Below are positions 23,898-32,243 of a stretch of 64,000 nt of DNA, piece after piece. The translations under genes were made by a program, and so were the position numbers. The stretch covers positions 26,912-90,911 of the forward strand of contig CAYLSV010000003.1 of NCBI GenBank assembly GCA_964386435.1, in the 5' to 3' direction. The notes under the pieces were generated by a model, which saw only the letters and a list, made by a program, of their open reading frames with translations, made no database searches and had not been told where the DNA came from. This stretch comes from CAYLSV01 sp964386435 (GTDB lineage Bacteria; Planctomycetota; Phycisphaerae; Tepidisphaerales; Tepidisphaeraceae). Positions within the stretch are counted from its first letter, which is position 1. Every line of letters starts with the position of its first letter.

Positions 23898-25487
23898 ATG
23901 CCCGCCGCCCCGCCCACCGTTTGGTTGTTTGAGGACCAGCTGTCGCCGACGTTGTTGAACTTGCGGGAGGCGCCGGCGGAGTCGCCGGTGTTCATGGTGG
24001 AGAGTCGGACGCACTGGTCGGACTGGCCGTTCCACAAGGTTCGGCTCGGTTTCCAGGCGGCGGCGATGCGGCACTTTGCGGACGAACTGCGGAACAGCGG
24101 GCGGGAGGTGGCGTACTACCCGCTCAAGAAGCGTGGGTACAAGGACTCGATCTCCGCGATCCGGGACCACGTCAAGAAGACCAAGAGCCGGGAGTTTTGG
24201 GTCACCCGGCCCAGTGAATGGCACAACCAGGCGTGGCTCGATTCGCTGCGGGAAAAGCTGGGCATCGCGATCCGGTACTTCCCCAACCGTTTGTTCCTCA
24301 CCGACCGCGACCACTTCGCCAAGTGGGCCAGCGGGCGGAAGAAACTTATCATGGAAAACTACTACCGCCAAATGCGGCAGGACCATGATCTACTGATGGA
24401 CGGCAGCCAACCCGCCGGCGGGCAGTGGAACTTTGATAAGATGAACCGCAACCCGGCGAAGGGGAAGGATTTGCACTTCCCGCCGCCGCCAAGGTTTGAG
24501 CCGGACGATATCACGGCCGGGGCGCTGGCGGACATCGAGCATTACTTTCCCGACCATCCCGGCAGCACCGACGGCTTCGCCCTGCCGGTGAAACGGGAGG
24601 ACGCCCACGCAGCGTTGATGGACTTCATCAAGAACCGATTGCCGCTGTTCGGTGACTACGAGGACGCGATGCTCAGCGGGCAGCGGGTAATGTACCACTC
24701 GCTGATCTCGCCGGTCCTCAATGCCGGCCTCGTCGCCCCGCTCGCCGCGGCGAAGGCGGCCGTCAAGGCGTACGAAAGGGGCGATGCACCGATCAACGCC
24801 GTCGAGGGGTTCGTCCGCCAGATCATCGGCTGGCGGGAGTTCGTCTACGGCATTTACTGGCAATTCATGCCCGAGTACCGCAGCCGCAACCAACGCGGCG
24901 ACAAGGCGAAACTCCCCGACTTCTTCTGGACCGGCGACACCGACATGAACTGCCTGCGGGAGAGCCTGGGCGCGGTGGTCGAGGACGCCTACAGCCACCA
25001 CATCCAGCGGCTGATGGTCATCTGCAACTTCGCAACCCTCGCCGGCCTGGAGCCGCAGCAGGTGAACGATTGGTTCTACAGCATGTACGTCGATTCGTGG
25101 GACTGGGTCGTCACCCCCAACGTCGTCGGCATGGCGATGAACAGCGACCACGACACCATCGCCACCAAACCCTACGTCAGCAGCGCGAACTACATCGACA
25201 AGATGAGCGATTACTGCGGCGACTGTCGCTACAACCCCAAAGAACGCGTTGGCGACGATGCCTGCCCGTTCAACTATCTCTACTGGACGTTCCTGGAAGA
25301 GGGCCGGGAGAAATATGACAAGAATCCTCGCATGCGCATGGTCACGAAAAACCTCGACCGCTTCGGCGACCAGACGATGACGCAGATGCGCGATCAAAAG
25401 CAGCAATTCGTCAAGCTGACGCTGAAGTCGAGCAAGAAGTACGCGGCATGGAACGTGCCCAAGGGCCGTGCGGAGGCGGAGGGGTGA
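23898..25487 (+). CDS. FeS-containing photolyase/cryptochrome-like protein (FeS-BCP group)
   Basis: A 529-aa flavoprotein of the bacterial (6-4)-photolyase/CryB group, expected to bind FAD and a [4Fe-4S] cluster and repair UV lesions or sense light. The N-terminal domain contains WLFEDQLSP and TRPSEWHNQAWLD. The FAD-binding C-terminal domain contains MYHSLISPVLNAGLV, VEGFVRQIIGWREFVYGIYW and MYVDSWDWVVTPN. The cluster ligands are likely DMNCLRES, YCGDCRY (two Cys) and DACPFN. Length fits the group (about 510-530 aa). The start is ATG 23898, just where the similarity begins. The role as a repair enzyme rather than a sensor is inferred. Confidence 0.93.
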   Translation: MPAAPPTVWLFEDQLSPTLLNLREAPAESPVFMVESRTHWSDWPFHKVRLGFQAAAMRHFADELRNSGREVAYYPLKKRGYKDSISAIRDHVKKTKSREFWVTRPSEWHNQAWLDSLREKLGIAIRYFPNRLFLTDRDHFAKWASGRKKLIMENYYRQMRQDHDLLMDGSQPAGGQWNFDKMNRNPAKGKDLHFPPPPRFEPDDITAGALADIEHYFPDHPGSTDGFALPVKREDAHAALMDFIKNRLPLFGDYEDAMLSGQRVMYHSLISPVLNAGLVAPLAAAKAAVKAYERGDAPINAVEGFVRQIIGWREFVYGIYWQFMPEYRSRNQRGDKAKLPDFFWTGDTDMNCLRESLGAVVEDAYSHHIQRLMVICNFATLAGLEPQQVNDWFYSMYVDSWDWVVTPNVVGMAMNSDHDTIATKPYVSSANYIDKMSDYCGDCRYNPKERVGDDACPFNYLYWTFLEEGREKYDKNPRMRMVTKNLDRFGDQTMTQMRDQKQQFVKLTLKSSKKYAAWNVPKGRAEAEG

Positions 25488-25498
25488 AGATCGCGGTC

Positions 25499-25607
25499 GT
25501 AGCTGCGGGCTGACAGCCCGCAGTGGCGGGTCGCGAAGATCAGAGATTCACGCGATCGTTGTATCATCGCCGGACGCATCTACTGCGGGCTGTCAGCCCG
25601 CAGCTAC
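25499..25607. repeat. Perfect 26-bp inverted repeat, GTAGCTGCG family, copy 5
   Basis: Arms 25499-25524 and 25582-25607 are exact complements (GTAGCTGCGGGCTGACAGCC at the start), with a 57-nt inner segment. It lies between the photolyase and nuclease genes. Confidence 0.93.
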
Positions 25608-25636
25608 GGTCTCCTGCCCCGCCTACCGTACGGTTG

Positions 25637-26629
25637 ATGTTCAGATGGGACGGCGACTTGCGGGCGGAGCCGCCGGGCTTGTGGATGGACTCGCGGGAGC
25701 CGCGGGCGGAATGCTTCGTGTCGCACGGACACGCCGACCATCTGGGGTTTCATGAACACGCCCTGTGCACCGAGGTGACGGCGGCAATCGCCGCGCATCG
25801 GGTCGGCCTGGAGAACGCCACGCACCTGAGGTTCGGCGAGCCCTTTGCCTTCGATGCCGACACCAAGCTCACCGTCCACCCCGCCGGCCACGTGCTCGGC
25901 AGCGCGATGCTCCACGTCGAGCGGCCCGAGGGGTCGCTGCTCTACACCGGCGACTACAAACTGCGCAAAAGCCACACCGTCGAGACGGCCGACCCGCCGC
26001 GGGCCGACGTGCTGCTGATGGAGAGCACCTACGGCAAGCCCGAGTTCGTGTTCCCGCCCGCCGAGCAGATCGAGGCCGATCTGCTCACGCTCGTCGACAA
26101 GGCGTTCCGGGAGAATCGCCAGCCGATCGTCTACGGCTATTCCCTCGGCAAGGCCCAGGAGGCGATCCACATGTTGACCCGCGCCGGTCACATGGTCACC
26201 CAGCACGGGGCCGTCGCCACCCTCAGCGACCTCTACGAAAAGTTTGGCCAAAACGTCGGCCCCCGCCGCCGCTACCAACGCGAAGACTTCCACGGCAACA
26301 AAGCCCTCGACCTCCGCGAGCGCGGCGTCCTCGTCGCCCCGCCCCAGGCCGCCAAGGGCGCGTTCACCAAGAGCTTCAAGAACCCCCTCCGCATCATGCT
26401 CAGCGGTTGGGGCCTGCTGCCGGGGGCGACCTACCGCTACCAAGTCGACAGCGTCCTGCCCCTCAGTGATCACGCCGACTTCGCCGATTTGATCGAGACG
26501 GCTGAACGGGTGCAGCCCAAGAAGATCTACACCCACCACGGCTTCAAGGAGTTCCCCGACGAACTGCGCAAACGAGGCTGGGACGCGAGCTTGGCGAGGC
26601 CGCCCCAGCAGATGGAGCTGTTCGGTTAA
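25637..26629 (+). CDS. Beta-CASP metallo-beta-lactamase nuclease (RNA/DNA processing)
   Basis: A 330-aa hydrolase like mRNA 3'-end processing exonucleases. The metal site is HGHADH (His30-Gly-His32-Ala-Asp34-His35), with later GHVLGSAM, TGDYK and LSDHADF. Residues ~140-260 form the beta-CASP lid with MESTYGKP. In many bacteria this family lies next to an ATP-dependent DNA ligase; none is seen here. The start is ATG 25637. The exact substrate cannot be assigned from sequence. Confidence 0.88.
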   Translation: MFRWDGDLRAEPPGLWMDSREPRAECFVSHGHADHLGFHEHALCTEVTAAIAAHRVGLENATHLRFGEPFAFDADTKLTVHPAGHVLGSAMLHVERPEGSLLYTGDYKLRKSHTVETADPPRADVLLMESTYGKPEFVFPPAEQIEADLLTLVDKAFRENRQPIVYGYSLGKAQEAIHMLTRAGHMVTQHGAVATLSDLYEKFGQNVGPRRRYQREDFHGNKALDLRERGVLVAPPQAAKGAFTKSFKNPLRIMLSGWGLLPGATYRYQVDSVLPLSDHADFADLIETAERVQPKKIYTHHGFKEFPDELRKRGWDASLARPPQQMELFG

Positions 26630-26652
26630 GTCACCGTGTGCTCTCGGTGACG

Positions 26653-26732
26653 GTAGCCGCAGCACCACGTGCTGCAGGTCGGGGTTCAGCGGCGTGACAG
26701 ACCGAACCTGCGGCACGTGGTGCCGCGGCTAT
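26653..26732. repeat. Imperfect inverted repeat between nuclease and peptidase genes
   Basis: The arms 26653-26687 and 26704-26732 pair imperfectly; outer ends GTAGCCGC and GCGGCTAT are related to, but not identical with, the GTAGCTGCG elements. Confidence 0.65.
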
Positions 26733-26783
26733 TGCACTCGAACCTTCTCGGTAAAGCTGCTGCGACTTCTGAGCGGGGTGCGT

Positions 26784-28916
26784 ATGTTCATCGCCATGTT
26801 CAAGCCTGTTCTTGCGTTGTCGTTGGCCGCTTCTCTCACGCTTGCCCAGACTGCCGCGGGGCAGGCGACGCGGCCGGCGGATGAGCTGATTCCGCGGGCG
26901 GCGCTCTTTGGCAACCCGGACCGGGCGGCGGTGCGGATCTCGCCGGACGGGACGAAGCTGGGATTCGTCGCGCCGCTGGACGGGGTGCTGAACGTGTTTG
27001 TCGGGCCGGTCGATGATCCGGACGCCGCCGAGCCGATCACGCGGAGCACCGACCGGCCGATCACGAACTGGTCGTTCGCCTACGACGGGAAGCACGCCAT
27101 CTACGCCCAGGATGTCGGCGGCGACGAGAACAACACGATCTTCGCCGTCGACCTCGAGACCGGCGAGAAGCGGCCGCTGACGCCCAACGCCGAGGTGAAG
27201 GACGTCGCCGACGCCGTGCAAACCGAGGGCCGGGTCGCCGGGCGGATTCAGGCGACCAGCAGCGAGAAGCCGGGCAGCATCCTCGTCGGCATCAACGACC
27301 GCGACCCGCGGTTCCACGACGTCTACGAGGTCGACCTCGCCACGGGTGAGCGGACCCTCGTCGCCGAGAACCCCGGCATGGTCGGCCAGGACATCTTCGC
27401 CGGCTTCGCCACGGACGACGAGTACAACGTCCGCTACGCCAGCGTCATCACCAACGACGGCGGCGCGAAAATGTACGCCTGGAACAGCGACACCAAGGAG
27501 ATCGGCGATGAGGTGATCGATATTCCCGCCGACGATATTTTGACGACCAGCCCGCAGGGTTTCGCCCCGGACAACCAGAAGATGTTCGTCGTCGACAGCC
27601 GCGAGCGGGACAAGAGCGCCGCCTACCTCTGGAACCCCGAGACCGGCGAGAAGACGCTGCTCGCCGAGGACGAGCGGGCCGACGTGCTGGGCGTCATCAC
27701 CCACCCCAAGACCCGCGAGGCCCAAGCGGCCGTCAGCAACTACCTCAAGAACGATTACCAATACCTCGACGACGACTTCGAAGCCGGCATGGCGACGCTG
27801 CGGGAGGAGATCGGCGACGGCGAGATCGAGATCACCAGCCGCACCCTCGACGACCGCACCTGGCTCGTCGCCCACGTCGTCAGCGACGGCCCGGTGAAGT
27901 ACCACCTCTTCGACCGCGACGCCGGCAGCGTTGAGTATTTGTTCAGCAACCGCAGCGCGCTGGAAGATCTGGACCTTGCGCAGATGCACCCGACGGTGAT
28001 TGAGGCCCGCGACGGTTTGGGCCTCGTCAGCTATCTGACGGTGCCGGGGGCGGTGGAAACTTCGATGAAGTCGGCCGAGTTCGAGGGCACCGGCTTCGAG
28101 TACGCCGTGCCGAGCGAGCCGCTGCCCATGGTGCTGTACGTCCACGGCGGGCCGTGGGCGCGTGATTCCTACGGCTACAACCCGATCCACCAGTGGCTGG
28201 CCGACCGCGGGTACGCCGTGTTGAGCGTCAACTACCGCGGCAGCACCGGCTTCGGCAAGGGGTTCATCAACGCCAGCAACATGGAGTGGGGCGGCAAGAT
28301 GCACGACGATTTGATCGACGCCGTCGAGTGGGCCGTCGAGGAAGGCATCGCCGACCCGGACAAGGTCGCCATCATGGGCGGCAGCTACGGCGGCTACGCC
28401 ACGCTCGTCGGCGTCACGTTCACGCCCGACCAGTTCGCCGCCGGCGTCAGCATCGTCGGGCCGAGCAACCTCGTGACGCTCATGCAGAGCATCCCGCCCT
28501 ACTGGGTCGCTGGCAAGAAGCTGTGGCAAACCCGTGTCGGCGACGTCGATACCGAGGAAGGCCGCGAGTTCCTGCTCAGCCGCAGCCCGATCAGCCGGGT
28601 TGACCAGATCCGCGTGCCGCTGCTCATCGGCCAGGGCGGCAACGACCCGCGGGTCAAGCAGGCCGAGAGTGACCAGATCGTCGAGGCGATGCAAAGCAAG
28701 GACATCCCCGTCACCTACGCACTCTACCCCGACGAAGGCCACGGCTTCGCCCGCCCGGAGAACCGCCTGTCGTTCTACGGCATCACCGAGGCCTTCCTCG
28801 CCCAACACCTTGGCGGCAGCTACAGCCCGCTGACGGTCGAAGACTTCGAAGGCAGCAGCGTCCAAGTCCCCGCCGGCACCGAAGGCGTTCCCGGCCTTGA
28901 GTCCGTGATGAAGTAG
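26784..28916 (+). CDS. S9-family serine peptidase (prolyl oligopeptidase type), exported
   Basis: A 710-aa peptidase with an N-terminal signal (MFKPVLALSLAASLTLAQTA). It has a beta-propeller (about 45-430) and an alpha/beta-hydrolase domain. The catalytic triad is visible: Ser in GGSYGGYA, Asp in GQGGNDPRV, His in DEGHGFA. The oxyanion segment YVHGGPWARDSYGY follows the typical pattern. It likely cuts small peptides in the periplasm. ATG 26784 is used because the signal peptide starts there (or at 26796, the next Met). A terminator-like hairpin lies downstream at 28942-28976. Confidence 0.94.
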   Translation: MFIAMFKPVLALSLAASLTLAQTAAGQATRPADELIPRAALFGNPDRAAVRISPDGTKLGFVAPLDGVLNVFVGPVDDPDAAEPITRSTDRPITNWSFAYDGKHAIYAQDVGGDENNTIFAVDLETGEKRPLTPNAEVKDVADAVQTEGRVAGRIQATSSEKPGSILVGINDRDPRFHDVYEVDLATGERTLVAENPGMVGQDIFAGFATDDEYNVRYASVITNDGGAKMYAWNSDTKEIGDEVIDIPADDILTTSPQGFAPDNQKMFVVDSRERDKSAAYLWNPETGEKTLLAEDERADVLGVITHPKTREAQAAVSNYLKNDYQYLDDDFEAGMATLREEIGDGEIEITSRTLDDRTWLVAHVVSDGPVKYHLFDRDAGSVEYLFSNRSALEDLDLAQMHPTVIEARDGLGLVSYLTVPGAVETSMKSAEFEGTGFEYAVPSEPLPMVLYVHGGPWARDSYGYNPIHQWLADRGYAVLSVNYRGSTGFGKGFINASNMEWGGKMHDDLIDAVEWAVEEGIADPDKVAIMGGSYGGYATLVGVTFTPDQFAAGVSIVGPSNLVTLMQSIPPYWVAGKKLWQTRVGDVDTEEGREFLLSRSPISRVDQIRVPLLIGQGGNDPRVKQAESDQIVEAMQSKDIPVTYALYPDEGHGFARPENRLSFYGITEAFLAQHLGGSYSPLTVEDFEGSSVQVPAGTEGVPGLESVMK

Positions 28917-28941
28917 CCCGCCAACCGACGCACGACAAACC

Positions 28942-28976
28942 AGCCGCCGCGACGCTCAAGTCGCGGCGGCTGTTTC
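28942..28976. terminator. Putative bidirectional terminator
   Basis: A perfect 12-bp stem (28942-28953 with 28960-28971), a 6-nt loop and a short T-rich tail (GTTTCG). It separates the S9 gene and the convergent small gene, whose stop codon is in the loop. Confidence 0.6.
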
Positions 28977-29255
28977 GTCGTCTCCCGAAGCCGGTGGCGG
29001 CTGAACGGGCGTTTCGTCAAAGCCGTGTTGCAAATCGTCAAGAAACTCAATGGCAATCACGTGCAACAGCGACACGTAGATCGGCGTGCCTGTTGCCTGC
29101 CCGTCCGGCCGTGGCGTGTGGACGAGGATTGTCGTCCGCAGCACCCGTGCCATCTCCGGGTGGCGGACGTCATACACGTGCCCGGCCGACAGAATCAGGC
29201 GGAATGGGCGAAACCCCTGCGGCGAGATCAACTGCCGAAAGTCGCCGGTGACCAT
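28956..29255 (-). CDS. Small protein, paralogue of the next one (planctomycete-type family)
   Basis: A 99-aa protein. The core GFRPFRLILSAGHVYDVRHPEM resembles NPFRPFKLILKNGAEVPVTHP of the neighbouring gene, with the common pattern F-R-P-F-x-L-I-L-x-x-G...V-x-H-P. This pattern is frequent in small planctomycete proteins of unknown function. Its ATG (29253-29255) overlaps the upstream stop TGA (29255-29257) by one base. Confidence 0.7.
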   Translation of the reverse strand: MVTGDFRQLISPQGFRPFRLILSAGHVYDVRHPEMARVLRTTILVHTPRPDGQATGTPIYVSLLHVIAIEFLDDLQHGFDETPVQPPPASGDDETAAAT

Positions 29256-29506
29256 CAGATGTGCTCCTCAACGAGCGCGGCATCTTCCGCATACTCAAGC
29301 CGCTCGACATCGGCCCGCGGAAACTCCCACGACTCGTCAGTAAGTTCGCCCTGCTCATCAACCTTCGTCACGCCGACCCAAGACCCCGGCGTCGCGATAT
29401 CGGCCGGATGCGTTACCGGCACCTCCGCGCCGTTCTTGAGGATCAGCTTGAACGGCCGAAACGGGTTGTTGTACATCGCCTCGATGATCTTCGCTTGCTC
29501 GATCAT
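29255..29506 (-). CDS. Small protein, paralogue of the previous one
   Basis: An 83-aa protein starting MIEQAKIIEAMYNNPFRPF. Shares the F-R-P-F...H-P core with the 99-aa neighbour (28956-29255) and is translationally coupled to it. Asp/Glu-rich C-terminus. Function unknown; the pair could act as a heterodimer, but that is a guess. Confidence 0.7.
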   Translation of the reverse strand: MIEQAKIIEAMYNNPFRPFKLILKNGAEVPVTHPADIATPGSWVGVTKVDEQGELTDESWEFPRADVERLEYAEDAALVEEHI

Positions 29507-29770
29507 GGATCAATGGTAGCCGACGCGAGGTCAGCTCACCGCTCTGACGGCACCGGAACCTCCACAGGCCAGCAGCTGGTTTCGGTGGGGCCGTCGCTCT
29601 TCGTCTTCGTGCCGACGGGCGTGTCGAAGCCGCAATTCACCGGGTCTTGACTATCGAGCGGGTTGAGGTGTGGCATGCCGAACATGCGGGCGTCGGCGAT
29701 GTCGCCCGCCCCGCTGCTCCCCGGCAACGTCGTCGACCAGCACGGCACAGCCGACAACGGCGTGTCTAAA

Positions 29771-30940
29771 TCACCCTTCGCGCCCGATGCCCGGTCGAAG
29801 CAAGTGGTCGGCGGCTTGCTCCAACTCGGGCAGGGCTTGGGCGGCACGTTGCAAGCGGGCGGCGTGGATCGGGTCGCGCCAGCCTTCGAGGCGGGTGGGA
29901 TCGGGTGGGCGGAGGCCGCCGAGGGCGCCCTCGGTCATGCCGTCGCGGGGGGTGGGTTGGTCGTGGTATTGGTCGAACGGCTTGAGGACGGGCCAGCCGA
30001 CGAAGTGTTGCAAACGGGTCTGGACCGCGGGCAAATCGGTGATGAGCTGGGCGTACGGGAGCACGAGCACGTCGGCGTCGGCTTCGTGGCGGCGGACCGT
30101 GGCGTAGGTGCGTTGCCAACGGGCGAACGACACGTAGTAGCCGCGGCTGGCGGGGTAGGCGTGGTGTCGGCTGGTGAGCACGGCCCGCGGATCACGCGTG
30201 GTGAGAATGAACTTCACGTCGGCCCGGCGACGGCCGTAGTGCGCGCGGATCACGTCGATCGCCAGCACGTCGTCGGGGTACTTGCTCAGCAGAAACGGCT
30301 GGTGGCACACCGTCTCGGTGGCCGCCGCGAGCGCAGGGACTTCGACGCCAAAGGTGCGGGTTTGGCCGACGCAGGTTTCGCAGATGAGCTGCAGCAGCGT
30401 CGAGCCGGAGCGGGGGAAGCCGCAGATGACGACGTGAGTCCGCAGCGGCGTGGTGCCGGGGACGAGACCAGTGTCGATCGCTCGGCGGGCGAGCCGCTTG
30501 GCAAGGCGGATCGCCGGCTCGACTCGGCCGCGCCGGGGCGGCGGCGGGTCGGCGATGGCTGCTTCGTAATCCGCCTCGCCGGTTGCCGTGGGGCAGCCGA
30601 GCGACGCGGCGGCGGCCTTGACCTCGGCGGCCATCGGCTGGTCTGGGTAGAGGTGCACCACGTCCGGCTCGAACCGGCGGATCAAACTGACCATCTCCGC
30701 CCGCACCTGCTTCGCCGATGGCCGACCGACGTCGGCCGGCACGGCATGGATCTGGTAGCCGGGGCCCCACCCCTCCTCGCCCTCGCCCGGCGAATCAGTT
30801 GGCGGGGGCGCGGGAACGGCGACGATCGCGTCAATGCCGCGGCGGCGTTGATCGAGCACGCGGTCACGCAACGCGAGCGTTGCCGGGTCCGTGGCCGGCC
30901 AGCCGGTGTGCGGGGCGTGGAGGACGCGGTCGATTGTCAT
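29771..30940 (-). CDS. Sulfotransferase with a glycosyltransferase-like N-terminal domain
   Basis: A 389-aa cytoplasmic protein. From about residue 160 it carries a sulfotransferase domain: the PAPS 5'-phosphosulfate loop VICGFPRSGSTLLQLICE, then TTRDPRAVLTSRHH (3'-phosphate-binding region) and a C-terminal segment. The first ~120 residues (EFDVVHLYP-like FEPDVVHLYPDQP, then AAAASLGCPTATG) look like a GT4/GT-B N-terminal half without its C-terminal half. It probably sulfates a sugar of the surface polymer made by this cluster. The ATG at 30938-30940 overlaps the stop of the epimerase gene (ATGA). Confidence 0.83.
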   Translation of the reverse strand: MTIDRVLHAPHTGWPATDPATLALRDRVLDQRRRGIDAIVAVPAPPPTDSPGEGEEGWGPGYQIHAVPADVGRPSAKQVRAEMVSLIRRFEPDVVHLYPDQPMAAEVKAAAASLGCPTATGEADYEAAIADPPPPRRGRVEPAIRLAKRLARRAIDTGLVPGTTPLRTHVVICGFPRSGSTLLQLICETCVGQTRTFGVEVPALAAATETVCHQPFLLSKYPDDVLAIDVIRAHYGRRRADVKFILTTRDPRAVLTSRHHAYPASRGYYVSFARWQRTYATVRRHEADADVLVLPYAQLITDLPAVQTRLQHFVGWPVLKPFDQYHDQPTPRDGMTEGALGGLRPPDPTRLEGWRDPIHAARLQRAAQALPELEQAADHLLRPGIGREG

Positions 30941-32133
30941 GGCATTTGCACCGCGTCGGCCGCGGCCTGCATCGGCTGGTTGGCGAAGTGGGCGGCGATG
31001 GATGCGACCACCCGGCGGCCGGCGTGGCCGTCCCAGTAACGCGGCCGCCGCCCCGCCGGCTCGATCTGCCACGCCTGCTCGGCGGCGGCGGCGATGGTCC
31101 GGCCGGTCACGCCGGTCTCGGGGCTGCCGGCCATGACGTTGGTGCCCTCGCTGAGCGTGATCGGCCGCTCGGTGCGATCGCGGAGGGTGACGCAGCGGAC
31201 GCCCAGCACGGTCGCCTCTTCCTGGATGCCGCCCGAGTCGCTCATCACCATCCCGGCGTCGGCGATGAGGCGGACGAAGTCGAGGTAGCCCGCCGGCGGC
31301 AGGAGTTTCCAGCGCTCGCCCAGCGTGATGCCAACCGCCTCGATGCGTTGCCGCGTGCGGGGATGAACAGGGAACACGATTGGAAGATTCCGCCCCGCCG
31401 CCGCCTGCTCGATGGCCGCCAGCACCTCTCGTAGTTGACCCGCGTCGTCGACGTTGCTCGGGCGGTGCAGCGTGACCAGCACGTACCCGCCGGCCGTCAG
31501 ATTGTGCTCGGCGAGTACGTCGCTGCGATCGGCCAGCTCGCGCGAGGCGAGCAGCGTGTCGATCATGACGTTGCCGACGTAGGCGACGCCGGCCGGGTCA
31601 ACACCCTCGCGTGCCAAATGCTCCAGCCCGGCCGGGTCGGAGACGAGGCAGATGTCGGACAAGGCATCGGTGACAATGCGGTTGATCTCCTCGGGCATGT
31701 CGCGATCGCCGCTGCGGAGGCCGGCCTCGACGTGGACGACGACGGGCCGGGTCCGCTCTCGCCCGGCGGCGGTGAACGATTCGTCGAGGTGGAACTTGCT
31801 GGCGACCAGCGCACACGCGGCGGTTGAATTGACGTCGCCCACCACGAGCACGACGTGCGGCTGCCGCTGTTGCAGCACCGGCTCGAACCGCTCGAGCAGC
31901 CGGGCGGTGACCACGGCGTGGCTGCCGCCGCCGACGCCCAGGTCGATTTCGGGGCGGGGAATGTTCAGGTCGTCAAAAAAGACCCGGCTCATCGCGTCGT
32001 CCCAGTGCTGGCCGGTGTGGACCAGTGTCGCCTCGACGTCCGGCTCGGCATCGAAAACGCGCAGGATCGGCGCGATTTTCGGGAAGTTCGGCCGGGCACC
32101 GGCGACACACAACACGCGCAGCGGCTGGGGCAT
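30937..32133 (-). CDS. wecB: UDP-N-acetylglucosamine 2-epimerase (non-hydrolysing)
   Basis: Converts UDP-GlcNAc to UDP-ManNAc for surface polysaccharides. The 398-aa protein has the classical marks: ARPNFPKIAPIL at the start, HTGQHWDDAMS, VVGDVNST, HVEAGLRSGD, NVMIDTLL, LVTLHRPSNVD and DSGGIQEEATVLG. The start is ATG 32131-32133. It is co-translated with the sulfotransferase gene downstream, so ManNAc-containing, sulfated surface polymer is a reasonable inference for this cluster. Confidence 0.93.
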   Translation of the reverse strand: MPQPLRVLCVAGARPNFPKIAPILRVFDAEPDVEATLVHTGQHWDDAMSRVFFDDLNIPRPEIDLGVGGGSHAVVTARLLERFEPVLQQRQPHVVLVVGDVNSTAACALVASKFHLDESFTAAGRERTRPVVVHVEAGLRSGDRDMPEEINRIVTDALSDICLVSDPAGLEHLAREGVDPAGVAYVGNVMIDTLLASRELADRSDVLAEHNLTAGGYVLVTLHRPSNVDDAGQLREVLAAIEQAAAGRNLPIVFPVHPRTRQRIEAVGITLGERWKLLPPAGYLDFVRLIADAGMVMSDSGGIQEEATVLGVRCVTLRDRTERPITLSEGTNVMAGSPETGVTGRTIAAAAEQAWQIEPAGRRPRYWDGHAGRRVVASIAAHFANQPMQAAADAVQMP

Positions 32134-32243
32134 AACGGGAACATCGCCACAATCGCCCGCCCGACTTGCGGAATCCGCGACACGGGCGAAGGCGGCCACG
32201 GCAAGGCGACGATACGGTGGCAAGGCCCGCCGTGTCGCCGCCG

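Noticed and set aside
29536..29770. Small minus-strand open frame after the sulfotransferase gene
   Set aside because: It overlaps the sulfotransferase gene end, has no good ribosome binding site and its Pro/Thr/Ser composition carries no recognisable domain.
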